Positions 1 to 12,508 of a stretch of 64,000 nucleotides of DNA are shown here, in pieces. Both the position numbers and the translations under genes were made by a program. Numbering within the stretch: the stretch's first letter is position 1; each line of letters begins with the position of its first letter. The DNA is taken from positions 23,318,245-23,382,244 of the forward strand of contig OY848917.1 in assembly GCA_963693285.1 (NCBI GenBank), in the 5' to 3' direction. This stretch comes from Xestospongia muta (lineage: Eukaryota; Porifera; Demospongiae; Haplosclerida; Petrosiidae). The notes under the pieces were generated by a model. The model did no database searches and was not told where the DNA came from. It worked only from the letters and a program-made list of their open reading frames with translations.

Positions 1-584
1 GATTGTGTGAGCTAGAGTCTCAAGTATGGAGTCTACCATCTTTACCATCTGGTACTACAGAGGCTTTGATATCAGGTACATATACTTACTGTATTATATT
101 ATACTGTACTGAGCTACTTGAAAAGTAGGCTACTATTATATATATCTATAATACAATGTTTACATACAATGTACATGTACATGCATTGTATTTTTGTGTC
201 TTTATTAGTTTCTTTGCTATTAATAAGCAATGATCTAAGCCTGACTATACTCTGTTCAAATTGAGAATGAATGCTAGCTCAATGTTATCTGGGGCTAGGA
301 ATAAGCTAGAGAGAAATGGTTTGGACTATTAAACAGTGATCTAGGCCTAACTATATCTTTAGCTCGATATAACATGTACATGTACAAAAGGATAATGCAA
401 TTAGAGTAAATCTGACTGATATCATAGTATGATATAACCTACTACTATAGAAGCTGATCCTCATACACATGTGTTCATAGGTAGAGCTTATGTTGATCTA
501 TTACCATTACAATGTGGTCTACATACAATATGTGGATGGTATAATATTAGTGATTTAACTGGCGATATTAAAGGACAATTAAAG
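1..584 (+). pseudogene. Partial copy of C2CD3-like C2-domain exons (copy 1)
   Basis: Two exons can be read: the end of one running in from the left edge (to 75, donor after ATATCAG) and a complete one at 481-584 (acceptor TTCATAG, donor before GTTGGT). They join in phase 1. The second exon encodes a C2-domain strand with the motif VDLLPLQCGLHTICGWYNIS and ends GDIKGQLK, like the last C2 domain of the centriole protein C2CD3. The block is nearly identical to 4964-5548. In this copy the second exon is open, whereas the 5.4 kb copy has a stop. The exon that should follow (starting IAITP) is not found before 3 kb, so this is probably a duplicated fragment. The gene upstream is outside the window. 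Confidence 0.5.
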
Positions 585-1081
585 GTTGGTAGATATCTGT
601 AAACTACTGCTGTTACCTCTAATATATACATGTAATGAACATGTATGCACATGTACATAGTCTGATGACATATGAAGCTCTGTTACAAATGTAGCATGTA
701 TGTGTGATGTATGCATTATAAACCTGTCCTACACAACAGTTGAGTCTATTCTACATGTACTGTTATTTATAGGTGTTTTCTTGTATACATAAGAGTCCTT
801 TATTTCTTTACATTAGCATAGACTTTAGTTCTCTATAAACTATGCATACTTGTAAGCAGATAGTAATACAGCACATCATTGTATGTCCATGTGCAGCTGC
901 TAAAGTTAATTTTGAAGTTGTGAATTATCATTTCAGCAAAACATGGATATTGTCTGGGTCACTGGGTGTACCATGTTCAGGCTTCCACCAGAGTAGTTGC
1001 CCTAACACCTAAAATACTGATGATATTGGTAATTTAAGATCATGCACAACTAATTTGTAACTTACATTAATTGATTGCTAT

Positions 1082-1190
1082 AGAATCTACAGTTCATGTA
1101 AGTTACTCACTATATAATTTGTTTGTATGGTAACTATTACAAAGCAACAAATTACATAGTGAGTAATTCTTATGACCTCTACATTCCATA
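1082..1190. repeat. Foldback element, type FB2, copy 1
   Basis: An imperfect inverted repeat: the left arm ending ACTCACTATATAATTTGTT pairs with the right arm starting AACAAATTACATAGTGAGT, roughly 40-bp arms around a short loop. The same structure recurs at 14028, 18018, 23803 and 57608, always next to an FB1 foldback. It looks like a MITE or foldback transposon. Confidence 0.7.
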
Positions 1191-1321
1191 CCAGTCCATC
1201 CTTGTTAGCTACGAATTAGTTGTTAAATAAGATATTAATTTTTACAGTGTACATGTACTGCAAAAACTTATAATCAGTTAATTTAACAATCAATTTGTAC
1301 ATTACATTAGGGATTATATAT

Positions 1322-1438
1322 ATGGAATCTAGAACTCATGTGAATTACTCACTGTATAATTTGTTGACATGTTGTACATATCCTATTATGAAGTAACAAA
1401 TTATACAATGAGTAATTCACATGAATTCTAGATTCCAT
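1322..1438. repeat. Foldback element, type FB1, copy 1
   Basis: The left arm (1322-1365, starts ATGGAATCTAGAACTCATG) and right arm (1395-1438, ends CTAGATTCCAT) are reverse complements over 44 bp with two mismatches, separated by 29 bp. Total length is 117 bp. Copies lie at 14267, 18257 (cut short), 23548 and 57826. No protein is encoded; it is a MITE-like palindrome. Confidence 0.75.
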
Positions 1439-4400
1439 ATGTGCCATTTTGCCAGAATTGTAGCCATTTGGATTCATTCCATTTGGTCTAACATAATGTA
1501 CTTGTGTCTTTGTTAAATAAAATGGAATTATACAAAATGGGATTAGGACTGACAGCTTTTGCCAATCATTATATATGCCTGTAGTTTATAAACATGCAAA
1601 CTCTATCCAACGTCTTTATTGTAAACTTGGCTCTCTTCTTTACTTAACATTGCACACCTTTTCCTATTAAAATCTAAGAGGCAGTTGACTAAGAAGTACT
1701 TTAGTGTAAAAGAGAAATAAGTAACCAACATGATCCCTAACAGTGTTTACACGCTATTATTGAGATTACGTGATTATGCATAGGTGGAATAAAGGTTAAA
1801 TTTCATCACAAAACAACAAACCATGACCATGTACTTAAATTGATTATTTAAATTATGAGTCAAGCACTTTACAAGCAACAAACAAATATGCTACGTAAAC
1901 AAATGTACAATGTTGCCCACTTGTCATGAGGTGGTTATTCAATACATTTCATCAAAATAGGTCAATCTATTTGACTGCTAGACAGATAGAGTGTAATAGT
2001 TAGTATTATATATTTGCCACTTTTGTTCTAGGCATCCTAATACTGGGATAAAATACTTAAGAAACTACATATAAATGTACATGTATGCAACAAAGCTTAG
2101 TTTCATAGGACTACCAGGTATGACAGTGGATGGTTGATTTATTATAAGATTCCTGTGTTTGTAAAAGTCAGACCTACCTTAGTTCGTAAAGCATTCAATA
2201 TTTAATATTCGCATTGAACTCACATATACCTTTTAAAGTCCACCTATAGGTACACTTTATTAATATGTACTAAGTAATCCAAGTATCCTAGTATGTCCCA
2301 TCCCAGTACCTATATTACATTACAAATCCATAATTATACAGTTAGTATCCTGTGAATTTTTAACCTGAGTCAGTTGCTATGACAACCATGAAAATTAATT
2401 AATAACACAAAATATTATGTTCATGTATAGTCTTTGAAACTGTTGGTTCTAAATAACTGTTTCAACTACACTGTACATGACAAATTAAAAATGTAAAGAA
2501 TTCAAAAGTATTTAATTGAACTTTATTATCATTATGTACTACATTGTGTAGGACATATGTGTTGTTAGAAGTAGTTGTGTTTACATGAATAGATTGACTT
2601 GTTTGTCTTATACAATATCATACAATATCATTAGAGAAAGCTTTTTCTGACTTTTGAACAGCTATATATATTCCGTATACTTATAAGGACTTGTATCATA
2701 GTATAAAGGACAAAGTAGTAACACCAGGCAAGTGATGTTATTAGCATCTATTTACTCAGTAAGGATACTATTAGAATACATTAGAAACAACATACAGTGA
2801 TATTATTTTTATTATTTTTATACCACAGTACAATTCCTTTAAATCTTTATTTAATTAATTAGTGTACTAATTTTAATGATTTGAATGACCCATAAAATTA
2901 GCTAAAATTAGTACATTTACTTTAAGTAAATTAGTGTACTAATTGCAATATATTTAATATTAGTGTACATGTACATACACATATATAGTACATGTCATAT
3001 GTAGCCTATTATAAATACAAATACATAGTGTTATCAGTGTAGTAATGACTGTTCATTGATGTATGGAATATTGTATTATAGTTTATAATGTACTAGGTAA
3101 TTCCAGTCATATTACAAGAGTCAGATGATCTCAATGGACAATATGTTATTATTGAATTATGGCATTGTATTAATGAGATAATATGAAGAGAACATGATGA
3201 GGTAAGGGATATACACAAACAATTGTTTAGATTAAATTATTAACATTACTAGTATTTTGTATCTGACAATAATTAGTAAAGCATTGATATATTCTAATGG
3301 AGAGATATTTTACATTATATACAAATGGGAACAATCTGCCACCCTATTCTCTTTTACTAATGTAATTTAATATGAGTGGCTACAAACACAATCTTTGTTA
3401 ATATCATGTGACTCTGATCAATACTTAACTTAAATTATATATACGTATACATGTTATATTATTGTGCCTTTATGTACATGTCTATACATTTGTATGTTAT
3501 TTCTTGTTGTGTAAATTTTTATCTTAATTCTGCTGTAAGTATCACTTGTACATTTTGTATTTCAATAGTTATTTTGTCTAGTTAAAGTTCCTTTGGGACC
3601 ATTATGTATAGCTCTATACAGTGTAATGGAAGGACAGTCTGACTTGGAATCTGTGGTGAGTTCTGTCATGTGATAACTCATGTGATAGTCATGTGACCTT
3701 CTCTTATAGTTTCCAGTGACTATTGTTGCCAATTATTGTCCAATTATTGATCCAATCTCTGGAGGTGTGTCTGGTTATTTAAAATCAAAGTTGTCGTGAG
3801 AACCCCTAATCAAATTCCTGTAAGATCATGTTACAATAAATGTACTGAATACCTCTTGTCATCTCTTTACTGATGATTCATTGATAATTTACTATGTAAA
3901 TTCTAAGCTTAACTTTGTAAAAACCTAAACTTGAAATACCATATAACCAAAACTGTTTGTGGAGAATTAAAGTTTGTGTTTACAGTTTTGATGGGATTGT
4001 GTAAGCATTATATCTGCAAACTTCTTTTTTATCTACAAATTACAGAATATAATTATCTCAAACGTTTTCAGCTATATGGTAGTATAAACACAACTGATAT
4101 ACTATGCATACTGAGAAGTTATCTTAAACAGTATGCTTAATATGTTATAATGTTAACTACCTAAACTATCATTAACATCTCTTTTTTATTTACTATATTT
4201 TCTGATCTATTTTTCTCTAGTCTACATTAGGTATGTTCTCTTTTTGAGCTCCCTTCTCATATACTGTGAAGACTTATCATACATTAAAAAGTCATGCAAA
4301 GTCATCTGAAAATATAGAACATGAGAAGGACATGGAGAAAGAGAGAGGAGACAAAGATAGGAAAGAGAAAGGACATGTCAGAAAAAAGACAAAAATGAAG

Positions 4401-5548
4401 GATGATGCGAAAGACAGAGAACATTGTAGTAAATCTACTACAACCAAAACTAAGAGCTCAAGAACTGACACAATAATTGAAGAACAGACACAAGATAAGA
4501 TATTATCTGCTACAAGTATAACAAAAGAGACTCAGACATTAGCAATAACTCCCCGAGTAGACGATTCATTATCTAATATAATACCTAAACAGATCCTGTT
4601 TGAACTGTTAATATCTCAAGCTCATCATCTACCACTTATATCATCACAACAAAGGTCAGTTAATTACATACATAATGTATGTATATTTACTCCAACTTCT
4701 TACTCTCCCAATAGCATAATACAGTGTATAGTATTTATATTATAACATATACTTAATGTGCCATACATGTACACATGTCACATGATAGTTATACTGTACT
4801 ACTTGTTTTATTCTCAGATCTGACCATCATTCCCTTCCAAGGGTATATGTCACATGTCACCCATCAGTTCCAAAGTTGACCACACCCATATCTGTCGAGA
4901 CTACAGACCCACATTGGGAGTACCATTGTGTTACTCATGTCCCCTCATCACTTTTGGAGACAGGATTGTGTGAGCTAGAGTCTCAAGTATGGAATCTACC
5001 ATATTTACCATCTGGTACTACAGAGGCTTTGATATCAGGTACATATACTTACTGTATTATATTATACTGTACTGAGCTACTTGAAAAGTAGGCTACTATT
5101 ATATATATCTATAATACAATGTTTGCATACAATGTACATATACATGCATTGTATTTTTGTGTCTTTATTAGTTTCTTTGCTATTAATAAGCAATGATCTA
5201 AGCCTGACTATACTCTGTTCAAATTGAGAATGAATGCTAGCTCAATGTTATCTCAGGCTAGGAATAAGCTAGAGAGAAATGGTTTGGACTATTAAACAGT
5301 GATTTAGGCCTAACTATATCTTTAGCTCGATATAACATGTACATGTACAAAAGGATAATGCTATTTAGAGTAAATCTGACTGATATCATAGTATGATATA
5401 ACCTACTACTATAGAAGCTGATCCTCATACACATGTGTTCATAGGTAGAGCTTATGTTGATCTATTACCATTACAATGTGGTCTACATACAATATGTGGA
5501 TGGTATAATATTAGTGATTTAACTGGTGATATTAAAGGATAATTAAAG

Positions 5549-6107
5549 GTTAGTAGAAATCTGTATACTACGGCTGTTACCTCTTCAATATACACATGTA
5601 ACAAACATGTATACAGCTGTACATAGTGATAGTCATGGTCTGATGACATATGAGAGGTTCTGTTACATGTAGCTGATGTGACTTTTCAACAAAAGAAATA
5701 AAACAGTTAATTCTAAAGTGATTCATCTTTGGTATGAACATCTGAATATCTTTGATATTATCTTTTAGACAATACTTCCCTTTTTATATAACAACTTATT
5801 GTGGTAGGAAGGCATGACACCCACTCATTTATTATTACCACTAAAGCAAACTTGTATTAGTACATAATCTAAACAAGAATAAACTTGTAAAAATCATTCT
5901 AAGATCATTTCAATGGTACTGCTGTTGCTGTATGTGATTGAATTATTGCTATATTTATGACTGGAGAGCTATAGAACTGATTAAAGATGTGTCTCAAGTA
6001 GCAAAACTTGAAAGACTCAATTAATCACACCCAATTCAGGTAACTTGTGGCAAAGTAATGATAAAACAATAAATAAAGAAATGAACATACTGACACACAT
6101 GTATGCA

Positions 6108-6142
<35 letters not shown>

Positions 6143-6910
6143 TGTACATGTGGTTCAAAACAATCTTAGGACTGCCTGACATTTGTTTTTATAAGTAAGA
6201 CTTTTTTACATGTGTTTAAATTATCCAACTCTTGCTTGTATATATGACATGCATAATTCCTTATTTTACATGTTAAATTTTATTTTTAATAACTTACTTA
6301 AATGTTTCAATTACTTTGTAATTATAATTACAAGAATAAGAGAAATGTCTAAATTAACGTATAGCTAAGACTATAGTAAAATTATGATACATAATTGAAA
6401 TCTATAAGCAATAACAAAACTATGTAATTTTTTACAATTGTTTTTGAAGCATACACCATAAAAACAATGTATGTATACATGTAATATTATGTTAACCATA
6501 CCACTGTTTATAGTGTGCACTGCTCATCAGACAAGTCAAAAACTAATTCTTATAATGTGTTTTTCCTAAAATTTATGGAGCCAAAGAATAGTCTTTGTTG
6601 TTGTAAAGATGAAAATGGTTAATGACAAGTATGCTACCTGTATATGCTATGTATTGACCACCCATGTACACAGCAACTAATGAATGTCATCTATTTTACT
6701 GTAAACATTTTGAAAGTAGGCATGACTGCTAGAAACATCTGAGTTCTATAACTCAAGAAAACATATTTGTGAAGTTTTATAGCTTCTGGTAACTCTTCAG
6801 TCATAAATCTTAATAATAATTAGTCCCCTTTGACCTTTAGTATTCCAGGGAAGAACAGATAAATGTCATTCATTTTTTAAAAATTTCTATCAGATTGAGA
6901 TATAACTCAC
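5549..6910. other. Intron/repeat sequence without a gene
   Basis: After the broken exon the sequence follows copy 1 until about 5660, then becomes unrelated AT-rich DNA. 6500-6840 matches the sequence upstream of the collagen gene at 43.26-43.52 kb. A TA microsatellite is listed separately. No coding signal seen. Confidence 0.5.
6109..6139. repeat. (TA)n microsatellite
   Basis: About 15 uninterrupted TA units, followed by a GCATGTACATG palindrome. Confidence 0.9.
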
Positions 6911-7390
6911 TTTCCCAACCACTGGTCGAACGAGAATACCATGAAAGATTACATTGTCAAAATACTTGTTCCATACATTGCCAAAAAGAGAAAAGAACTA
7001 AAATTACCCAATGTTTGTCGTGCATTGGTAATATATGACAAATTCAAAGGACAATGTACATCAGCTGTATTAGAGCTTTTAGAAGAAAATAATATTGACA
7101 TTATATTAGTTCCAGCTAATTGCACAGACCGGCTGCAACCACTGGACATTCGTGTAAGCAAAGCAGCCAAGAATTTCATGCGCGACCAGTTCCAAAGATA
7201 GTGTGCTGAACAGATTCAACAACAAGTTCACAATAATGTCAAGAATCCAGTTGATTTGAGGCTAAATATTGTAAAGCCCCTTTCAACAAAGTGGTTTGTT
7301 CAGCTTAGTGATTATTTTAAAGCACATCCTGATATTATCAAGAACGGTTTTAAAGGTGCTGGTATTACATATGAAATGCTAGTTGAGTAA
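6911..7390 (+). pseudogene. pogo/Tigger-like DDE transposase C-terminal fragment
   Basis: The frame begins FPNHWSNENTMKDYI and runs through LVIYDKFKGQCT and ILVPANCTDRLQPLDI, the second catalytic Asp region and the conserved C-terminal block of Tc1/pogo-superfamily DDE endonucleases (cut-and-paste transposition). The frame is stopped by TAG at 7199-7201 but stays open after it to TAA at 7388, ending in a typical KGAGITYEM segment. The N-terminal DNA-binding domain and first catalytic Asp are absent. It converges on the minus-strand HIRAN/Ulp1-like gene 40 bases away. Dead copy. Confidence 0.75.
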
Positions 7391-7431
7391 CTGTATGACA
7401 CAAATAACTTTTCAAAAATTACAATCATGAT

Positions 7432-8423
7432 TCAAGGAAATAATGTAATGTATTCGTTTTTAAAGCAATTAATCAGATGGTCTCTCATTTGATCTTGTTT
7501 AAACTGCAACTGGGATGGTTCTTTACCATGGCCAATAACAGTAGCCACAGCTATAGCAAATAGCCTACAGTCTGTTCCACCTACTTGTTCTTGCAAAGGT
7601 TGTATATGTACGTTGATATGAGTATGAAACAGACTACTCACTATCGCTTTAGTGGTTTCATTGAATGAGGTGTAAAGGGAGTCATAAATATTCACAGATC
7701 TTTTATGCAACCAACACTAAATGCCACTATCCAGTGATTGCCATGACAATGAATTATCTGAAGTTGATTCTCTATACTGTTTCATCTGGCCTTCCACTTT
7801 CAGCCGTTTGAGTTCTCTGCTGATAAACAGTTGGCTGTAACCCCTTGAGGTCCGGAAACTGCTTCTTCAGTAAGCGTTGGGCAATATTAATAGGTATGTC
7901 TGACAACATTTTTCCATCCATAATGTCCCTCTGCCAGTCAGTCAAGTTTTTACATTCAGAAAGCTTCATCTTCTTCACTTCCGGGATGTTAGATTCACCG
8001 TCTTCTTTGTGGTGTAACTCTTGAGTCAAGTGAGCTAATCGTACTTCGCCTTTGCCTAAAGCAAAACAAACCAGTTTCTTCGTTTATCCAGTAAACACCT
8101 TACCTTCTCACTGTCAATTTCAAACTTCAAAATACATGGAATTTCAACCCCCCCTTGTTGTAGATCAGCTGAGTAGCACTTTGCACCAGTCACTGTACAG
8201 TGAATCGCTCCTCCACGTCGCAGAAACAAAGAAAAGATGGAGGAGATTTTTTTTGGAATGTGACCTACTACACCAGTACCTGATTTCAGGACTGCAACTG
8301 CAAAAATATCATGGGGTTGCCAGTTTCTCTCTGGAACTCAAGTTTTTCTCCAAATTTAGCATCCCAGATTTGTTTGTACTGGTGGTAGCCTCGTATCATG
8401 GCTTGAATTTCGAAGTACGCCAT
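7432..8423 (-). pseudogene. HIRAN-like plus Ulp1-type protease-like mobile-element gene
   Basis: From ATG at 8423 the minus strand reads MAYFEIQAMIRGYHQYKQIW, then a HIRAN-like region (GEKLEFQRETGNP, VVGHIPKKISSIF, GGAIHCTVTGAKCYSADL, EIPCILKF) to a donor at 8104. A second exon (8055 down) carries a linker (IAQRLLKKQFPDLKGLQ), then LYTSFNETTKAIVSSLF and QVGGTDCRLFAIAVAT, the Cys region of Ulp1/C48-like proteases, ending EYITLFP. HIRAN domains bind DNA ends; Ulp1 folds cleave SUMO-like tags. Lesions: a 1-base loss near 8310 (after GNP), a phase clash at the exon junction, stops between 7711 and 7771, and Arg where the usual Gly follows the Cys. This domain order is known to me from cnidarian and sponge transposon-linked proteins. 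Not functional here. Confidence 0.6.
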
Positions 8424-8429
8424 TTGTAC

Positions 8430-8555
8430 ACCATGCGTATAAGGGTGTGGTTTAGACTAGATCGCTCGACCACGAAATTTTTACCACGAACCAACAAAAT
8501 TTTTGACGTCCACAAAAATTTTGCCCCCCGAAAAAAACACGCTATACGGTATTAG
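8430..8555. repeat. MITE-type terminal sequence ending TATACGGTA
   Basis: Contains CACGAAATTTTTACCACG, then CACAAAAATTTTG, and ends CGCTATACGGTA. Read on the other strand it starts TACCGTATA, the same end as the MITE at 25.8 kb. Probably one terminus of a related non-autonomous element at the edge of the transposon block. Confidence 0.5.
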
Positions 8556-9094
8556 CAGCTTCATCATCCAGTCAAATAGTGGTGTTTCTGATAGAGCTAG
8601 CCTGTTTAATAATTGTATCCTAGTGATATTTTCTATAGTGTTATCACAGTAGTTGATGATACCACAACACCCACTTAATCAGTTACTTCAAGGTTTTAAG
8701 CAGCCTTGTAAATATCAATGGATGAACTTCAAAGTAATGATCTAAGTCACTATGTATACATCCATTGAACTCAGTCAAAACACATCGCTTGTTTTCTTTA
8801 CTATTGTTGCATATCAAATAGTTCTGCTGACCAGTTCACCAATTTAAAGAACTTGTACCTAGAATACTTACATGCTGTGCTACATTAGATGATGACATGT
8901 AGTACATGCCAAAAAGTACATTAATTATCTGGTTTATATATATAATTAGGAGATACTGTGGGGTATGTGTGTATGAGTGTTTTATATATGTTTCCATACA
9001 TATATATGCGTGTATAATTTCATCATTTCATACACACACACACACATATATATTATATATGTTTTATTATTAACTTTATTTTTTTCCTATGTAG
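8556..9094. other. Non-coding; collagen-start fragment and CA microsatellite
   Basis: 8556-8620 is a degraded copy of the collagen signal-peptide exon and its upstream flank (compare 43112-43170). 9030-9050 is a CA repeat inside ATAT runs. The rest is AT-rich and shows no gene, ending in the polypyrimidine tract and acceptor of the exon at 9095. Confidence 0.5.
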
Positions 9095-11084
9095 ATTGCT
9101 ATTACACCTAAAGATAGAATACCACCCAAACGAGAGAAAATATCCCTGTTAATTAGTCACTGCAATGACTCCATTCATATGCCATTATCTCATGTGTCAT
9201 CTACAATATCCAGTTACATTGTGAACCACAGCAGTTATCAGTAGCTGATCAGAAGGAAAAAATGTCATTGTCTTTTCTGAGAAGACAATTAAAGTGAGTT
9301 CAGCTTATTAATCATTATAGATTTGATCAAAATTCATTGCTTACAGCAACCTTACTTACTTGAATAAGAGCCATAGCATCTGTCTCTTGGTCTTGGTCCT
9401 TCTAGAAATTTTAAAAAATCTATTCACTAAGAATTTGGTATTAAATACTTACTGTGGGTTACTATTTGGAGATATCTAAAGATTGTTAGTACAGTTAGCA
9501 AATATTAATTTTAGCTTTGACAGTTGGTAATACAGTCATAGCATATTAGGCTTCTATGATTTACAGTGTTAAGCAAATATGTTGGTGTAATGGTGTTATC
9601 AAAAGTTAGAACTTAAACACTTACAGGATTAGAACCAGATAACCTCTGAAGTGAAGACTCTTTACATGTATTAAAATGAATTTGATTTCACTTTTACTCG
9701 TTATAGGTCTCATGTCCAAGAATTAGAGTCCGTTCAAGAGTCATTAAGCCATAAATTACAAGGACCACCTCATTCTCAATTTAACAGTTGTAATGAAGAT
9801 ACAGTAGCAAGTGATGATTGTCCTGTTCACTGTAGTACATTACATAATGTAGCAGACACTAGTAATATCATTCCTCCAATAAATGTAATCCCTACATCTA
9901 CTATAATATATAATGATATTGCAGTTTCTACTGAACAAACTGATCCTGTCATATAATTTACTTGTTCCACCCACTGTAGAGGACACACCTACTGATAACA
10001 CTCCACTAACGTCCACTAATGAAGTACCTTGTTTACATACATCTCCCAATGAAGACTCGCCTGTGCATTCCAGTGGAATTATTACTGATCACCTAACACA
10101 AGAGCTACATCTGTTGAAGAAAGATTTATCCCACTGATTTTCAGTCACTTTTAATGATAAATGTCCGTTATCTCCTACCCAAGATTTATTAGTACCTGTC
10201 TCTGAAGATATACCTATTTCTACTAAAGACTTACCAATAACACAATTAACTACATCACCATTATCTACTTCTCCTGTATTTATATGTCATACCTCTCCAT
10301 TACATATTACTACTACTACTACATATTGTATGAATGTAGGTACTCCATTACTATCACCTTCACCTAGTAGTGGGGATAATCAATCAGATAGAGAGGAAAA
10401 TGAGGAAGAGAAGGACAAAGAAAACAATGAGAAGGAAGAAGGAGAAGAGAATGAAGCAAAGAAAGTAAATGTTCAGATAGAAGTCAATGAAAAAAATGAT
10501 GTGGAAGAAAAATTTATTAAAACGGAAGTGGACAAAATCAAAAGGAAAGAGCAAGATAAAGTAGCCACAACTTCTCAAGTAGATAATTTCTGTGATAATG
10601 GTACTGCTCTAATAGTTAAAGTATTATTAGGAGTTTATAGCAGTTCCAGGACACATCAAGATAATCAGCAGTTTATACATAACCATCTACTATCAGATAA
10701 AGAGAAAAACGCTAATATATCTGAACAAGTAATCACTGGAGAGAAAGACTTAAATTTTTCCATTTTAATAAGCTCATCAGATAATGAATTTGACATTGAT
10801 GAATTAGTTCCTGAAAGAGTATTTAGTGACACAGATGATTTTGAACCTGATGATAAGGACATCAGCTCTGAAGATTTAGAGGAGGGACAAGAAGTTCAGA
10901 AAATATTGGAACATCTACTAAAACGTCCTGTTAATCTATCAGATACTGAGAGTTGTTCTGAACCTAGTAGTAGTACTAGTGATAGTGAGACCAGTGTTAG
11001 AGAGGAGCATCATAAGTCTATTGTTTTATCTATTGATGAATCTGATAATGAGTGTATTGAAAGAGCACATACTAAAAAAAGGAG

Positions 11085-11883
11085 GTATGTCAATTGTTAC
11101 AAGTATCTACATGTTCATCATTAGATTATAATATGTACATGTAAGTATTATCACTAAATGTTGTGACTAGATTGTATTATAACAGCATGTTGTTATGACT
11201 ATATGTAATGGGTGTTGAATATTGACCACATCAAAAGGTTTTTTCTTTAAAATTTATTAAGTATTGTAGTACATGTATTACTATACAGTGTATATGTAAA
11301 GATAAATATATATCAGAGCTCACAGAATACATAAAACTTTAAAATTTACCTATTATAACCAAATAAACATGATAATTTATATGAGTGTGGAGTATTTATC
11401 AACAATGTATTAGTATTAATAATTCATTAGGAAAAACCCTTTGATGAGGTGAAATGGTTGTGACAGATAAGTGGATCATGATCTTTATGGGGAATTAAAG
11501 TTTGTGTTTACAGTTTTGATGGGATTGTTTAAATGTTATATCCGCAAATTTTTTTACCTTTAAATTGCAGAATAAAATTGTCTCAAACATTTCCAACTAT
11601 ATAGTAGTATAAACAGAACTGATATATAGTGCATACTGAGAAGTTATCTTAAACAGTATACTTAATATGTTATAATGTTAACTACCTAAACTATCATTAA
11701 TACCTTTTTTTTTATTTGGTGTATTTTCTGATCTATTTTTTTCTGATCTACATTGGGTGTGTCCTCTTTTAGACCTCCCTCCTCATCTATTGTGAAGACC
11801 TATCATACATTGGAAAGTCATGAAAAGTCATCTGAAAATATAGAACATGAGAAGAACATGGAGAAAAAGGAAGAGTGATAGAA
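11085..11883. other. Repeat copy of the 3.96-4.35 kb C2CD3-like intron/exon
   Basis: 11190-11460 recurs at 52.76-53.03 kb. 11495-11877 is a degraded copy of 3965-4345, including the acceptor and first codons of the Lys/Glu-rich exon, which soon meets stops. Shows that the gene pieces were themselves shuffled. Confidence 0.6.
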
Positions 11884-12508
11884 GACAGATAGAGTGTAAT
11901 AGTTATAATTATATATTTACCACTTTTGTTGTAGACATCCTAATACTGGGATAGGATACTTAAGAAACAACATATAAATGTACATGTATGCAACAAAGCT
12001 AAGTTTCATAGGACTACCAGGTATGACCGTGGATGGTTGATTACTATAAGATTCTTATGTTGGTGAATGTCAGACCTACATTAATTTGTAGAGCATACAC
12101 TACTTAATATTCACATTGAACTCACATATACCTTGTAAAGTCCACCTACAGGTACCCTTTATTAATATATACTAAGTAATCCAAGTATCCTAGTATGTCC
12201 CATCCCAGTACCTATATTACATTACAAATCCATAATTATATACTTAGTATATCCTGAGACTTATTTATGTATAGTCTCTAAAACTTTTGATTCTAACTAA
12301 CCGTTTCAACTACACTGTACATGACATATCAAAAATGTAAAGAATTCAAAAGTATTTAATTGAAGCCTATTTATTATTGTATGAACCACAAATTAATGAA
12401 TGATATAAATGTGCATAATATGCAATACAATAAAGAGGGTTTATTTAAAGTTCTAACTGGACAATTAGGACAAGTTGGGGGATCTGGTGGAGGAGGAATA
12501 GTTGGAGT

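Larger units (their letters stand above)
585..3096. other. Gene-poor segment made of unit repeats
   Basis: No convincing gene. The stretch is a patchwork of sequence also found at 13.6-16.1, 17.6-20.0, 45.2, 57.1-59.2 and (inverted) 22.2-24.0 kb, including the two foldback elements listed separately. Around 2850-2945 are short inverted copies of AATTAGTGTACTAATT. ACATGT palindromes are frequent. Confidence 0.6.
3097..11084 (+). pseudogene. C2CD3: C2CD3-like centriolar C2-domain gene, broken copy
   Basis: Exons read on the plus strand, all with GT/AG borders: 3097-3201, 3569-3655, 3710-3819, about 4249-4654, 4818-5038, 5445-5548, 9095-9293 and 9707-11084. In order they give a C2 domain (LVKVPLGPL, then VANYCPIIDPISGG), a Lys/Glu-rich linker, a second C2 domain (FELLISQAHHLPLIS ... 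VWNLPYLPSG ... ICGWYNIS), then a long Ser/Asp/Glu-rich tail. This order and these motifs match my memory of the C-terminal half of C2CD3, a distal-centriole protein needed for cilium assembly. Lesions: TGA at 3184, a 1-base frameshift near 3785, TAA at 5540, frameshifts near 9205 and 9950, TGA at 10135. The 3.5 kb intron 5549-9094 contains a transposon block. The N-terminal half and last exon are missing; a matching last exon lies at 45.75 kb. It could be a recent dead duplicate of a working gene elsewhere. Confidence 0.6.

Noticed and set aside
8052..8555. 167-residue plus-strand frame
   Set aside because: Opposite-strand shadow of the HIRAN-like exon and MITE end.
11430..11480. A small C2CD3-like exon GKPFDEVKW after ATTCATTAG
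   Set aside because: The phase does not fit the preceding donor at 11084 and the frame ends at once in all three copies (11.4, 45.5, 53.0 kb).
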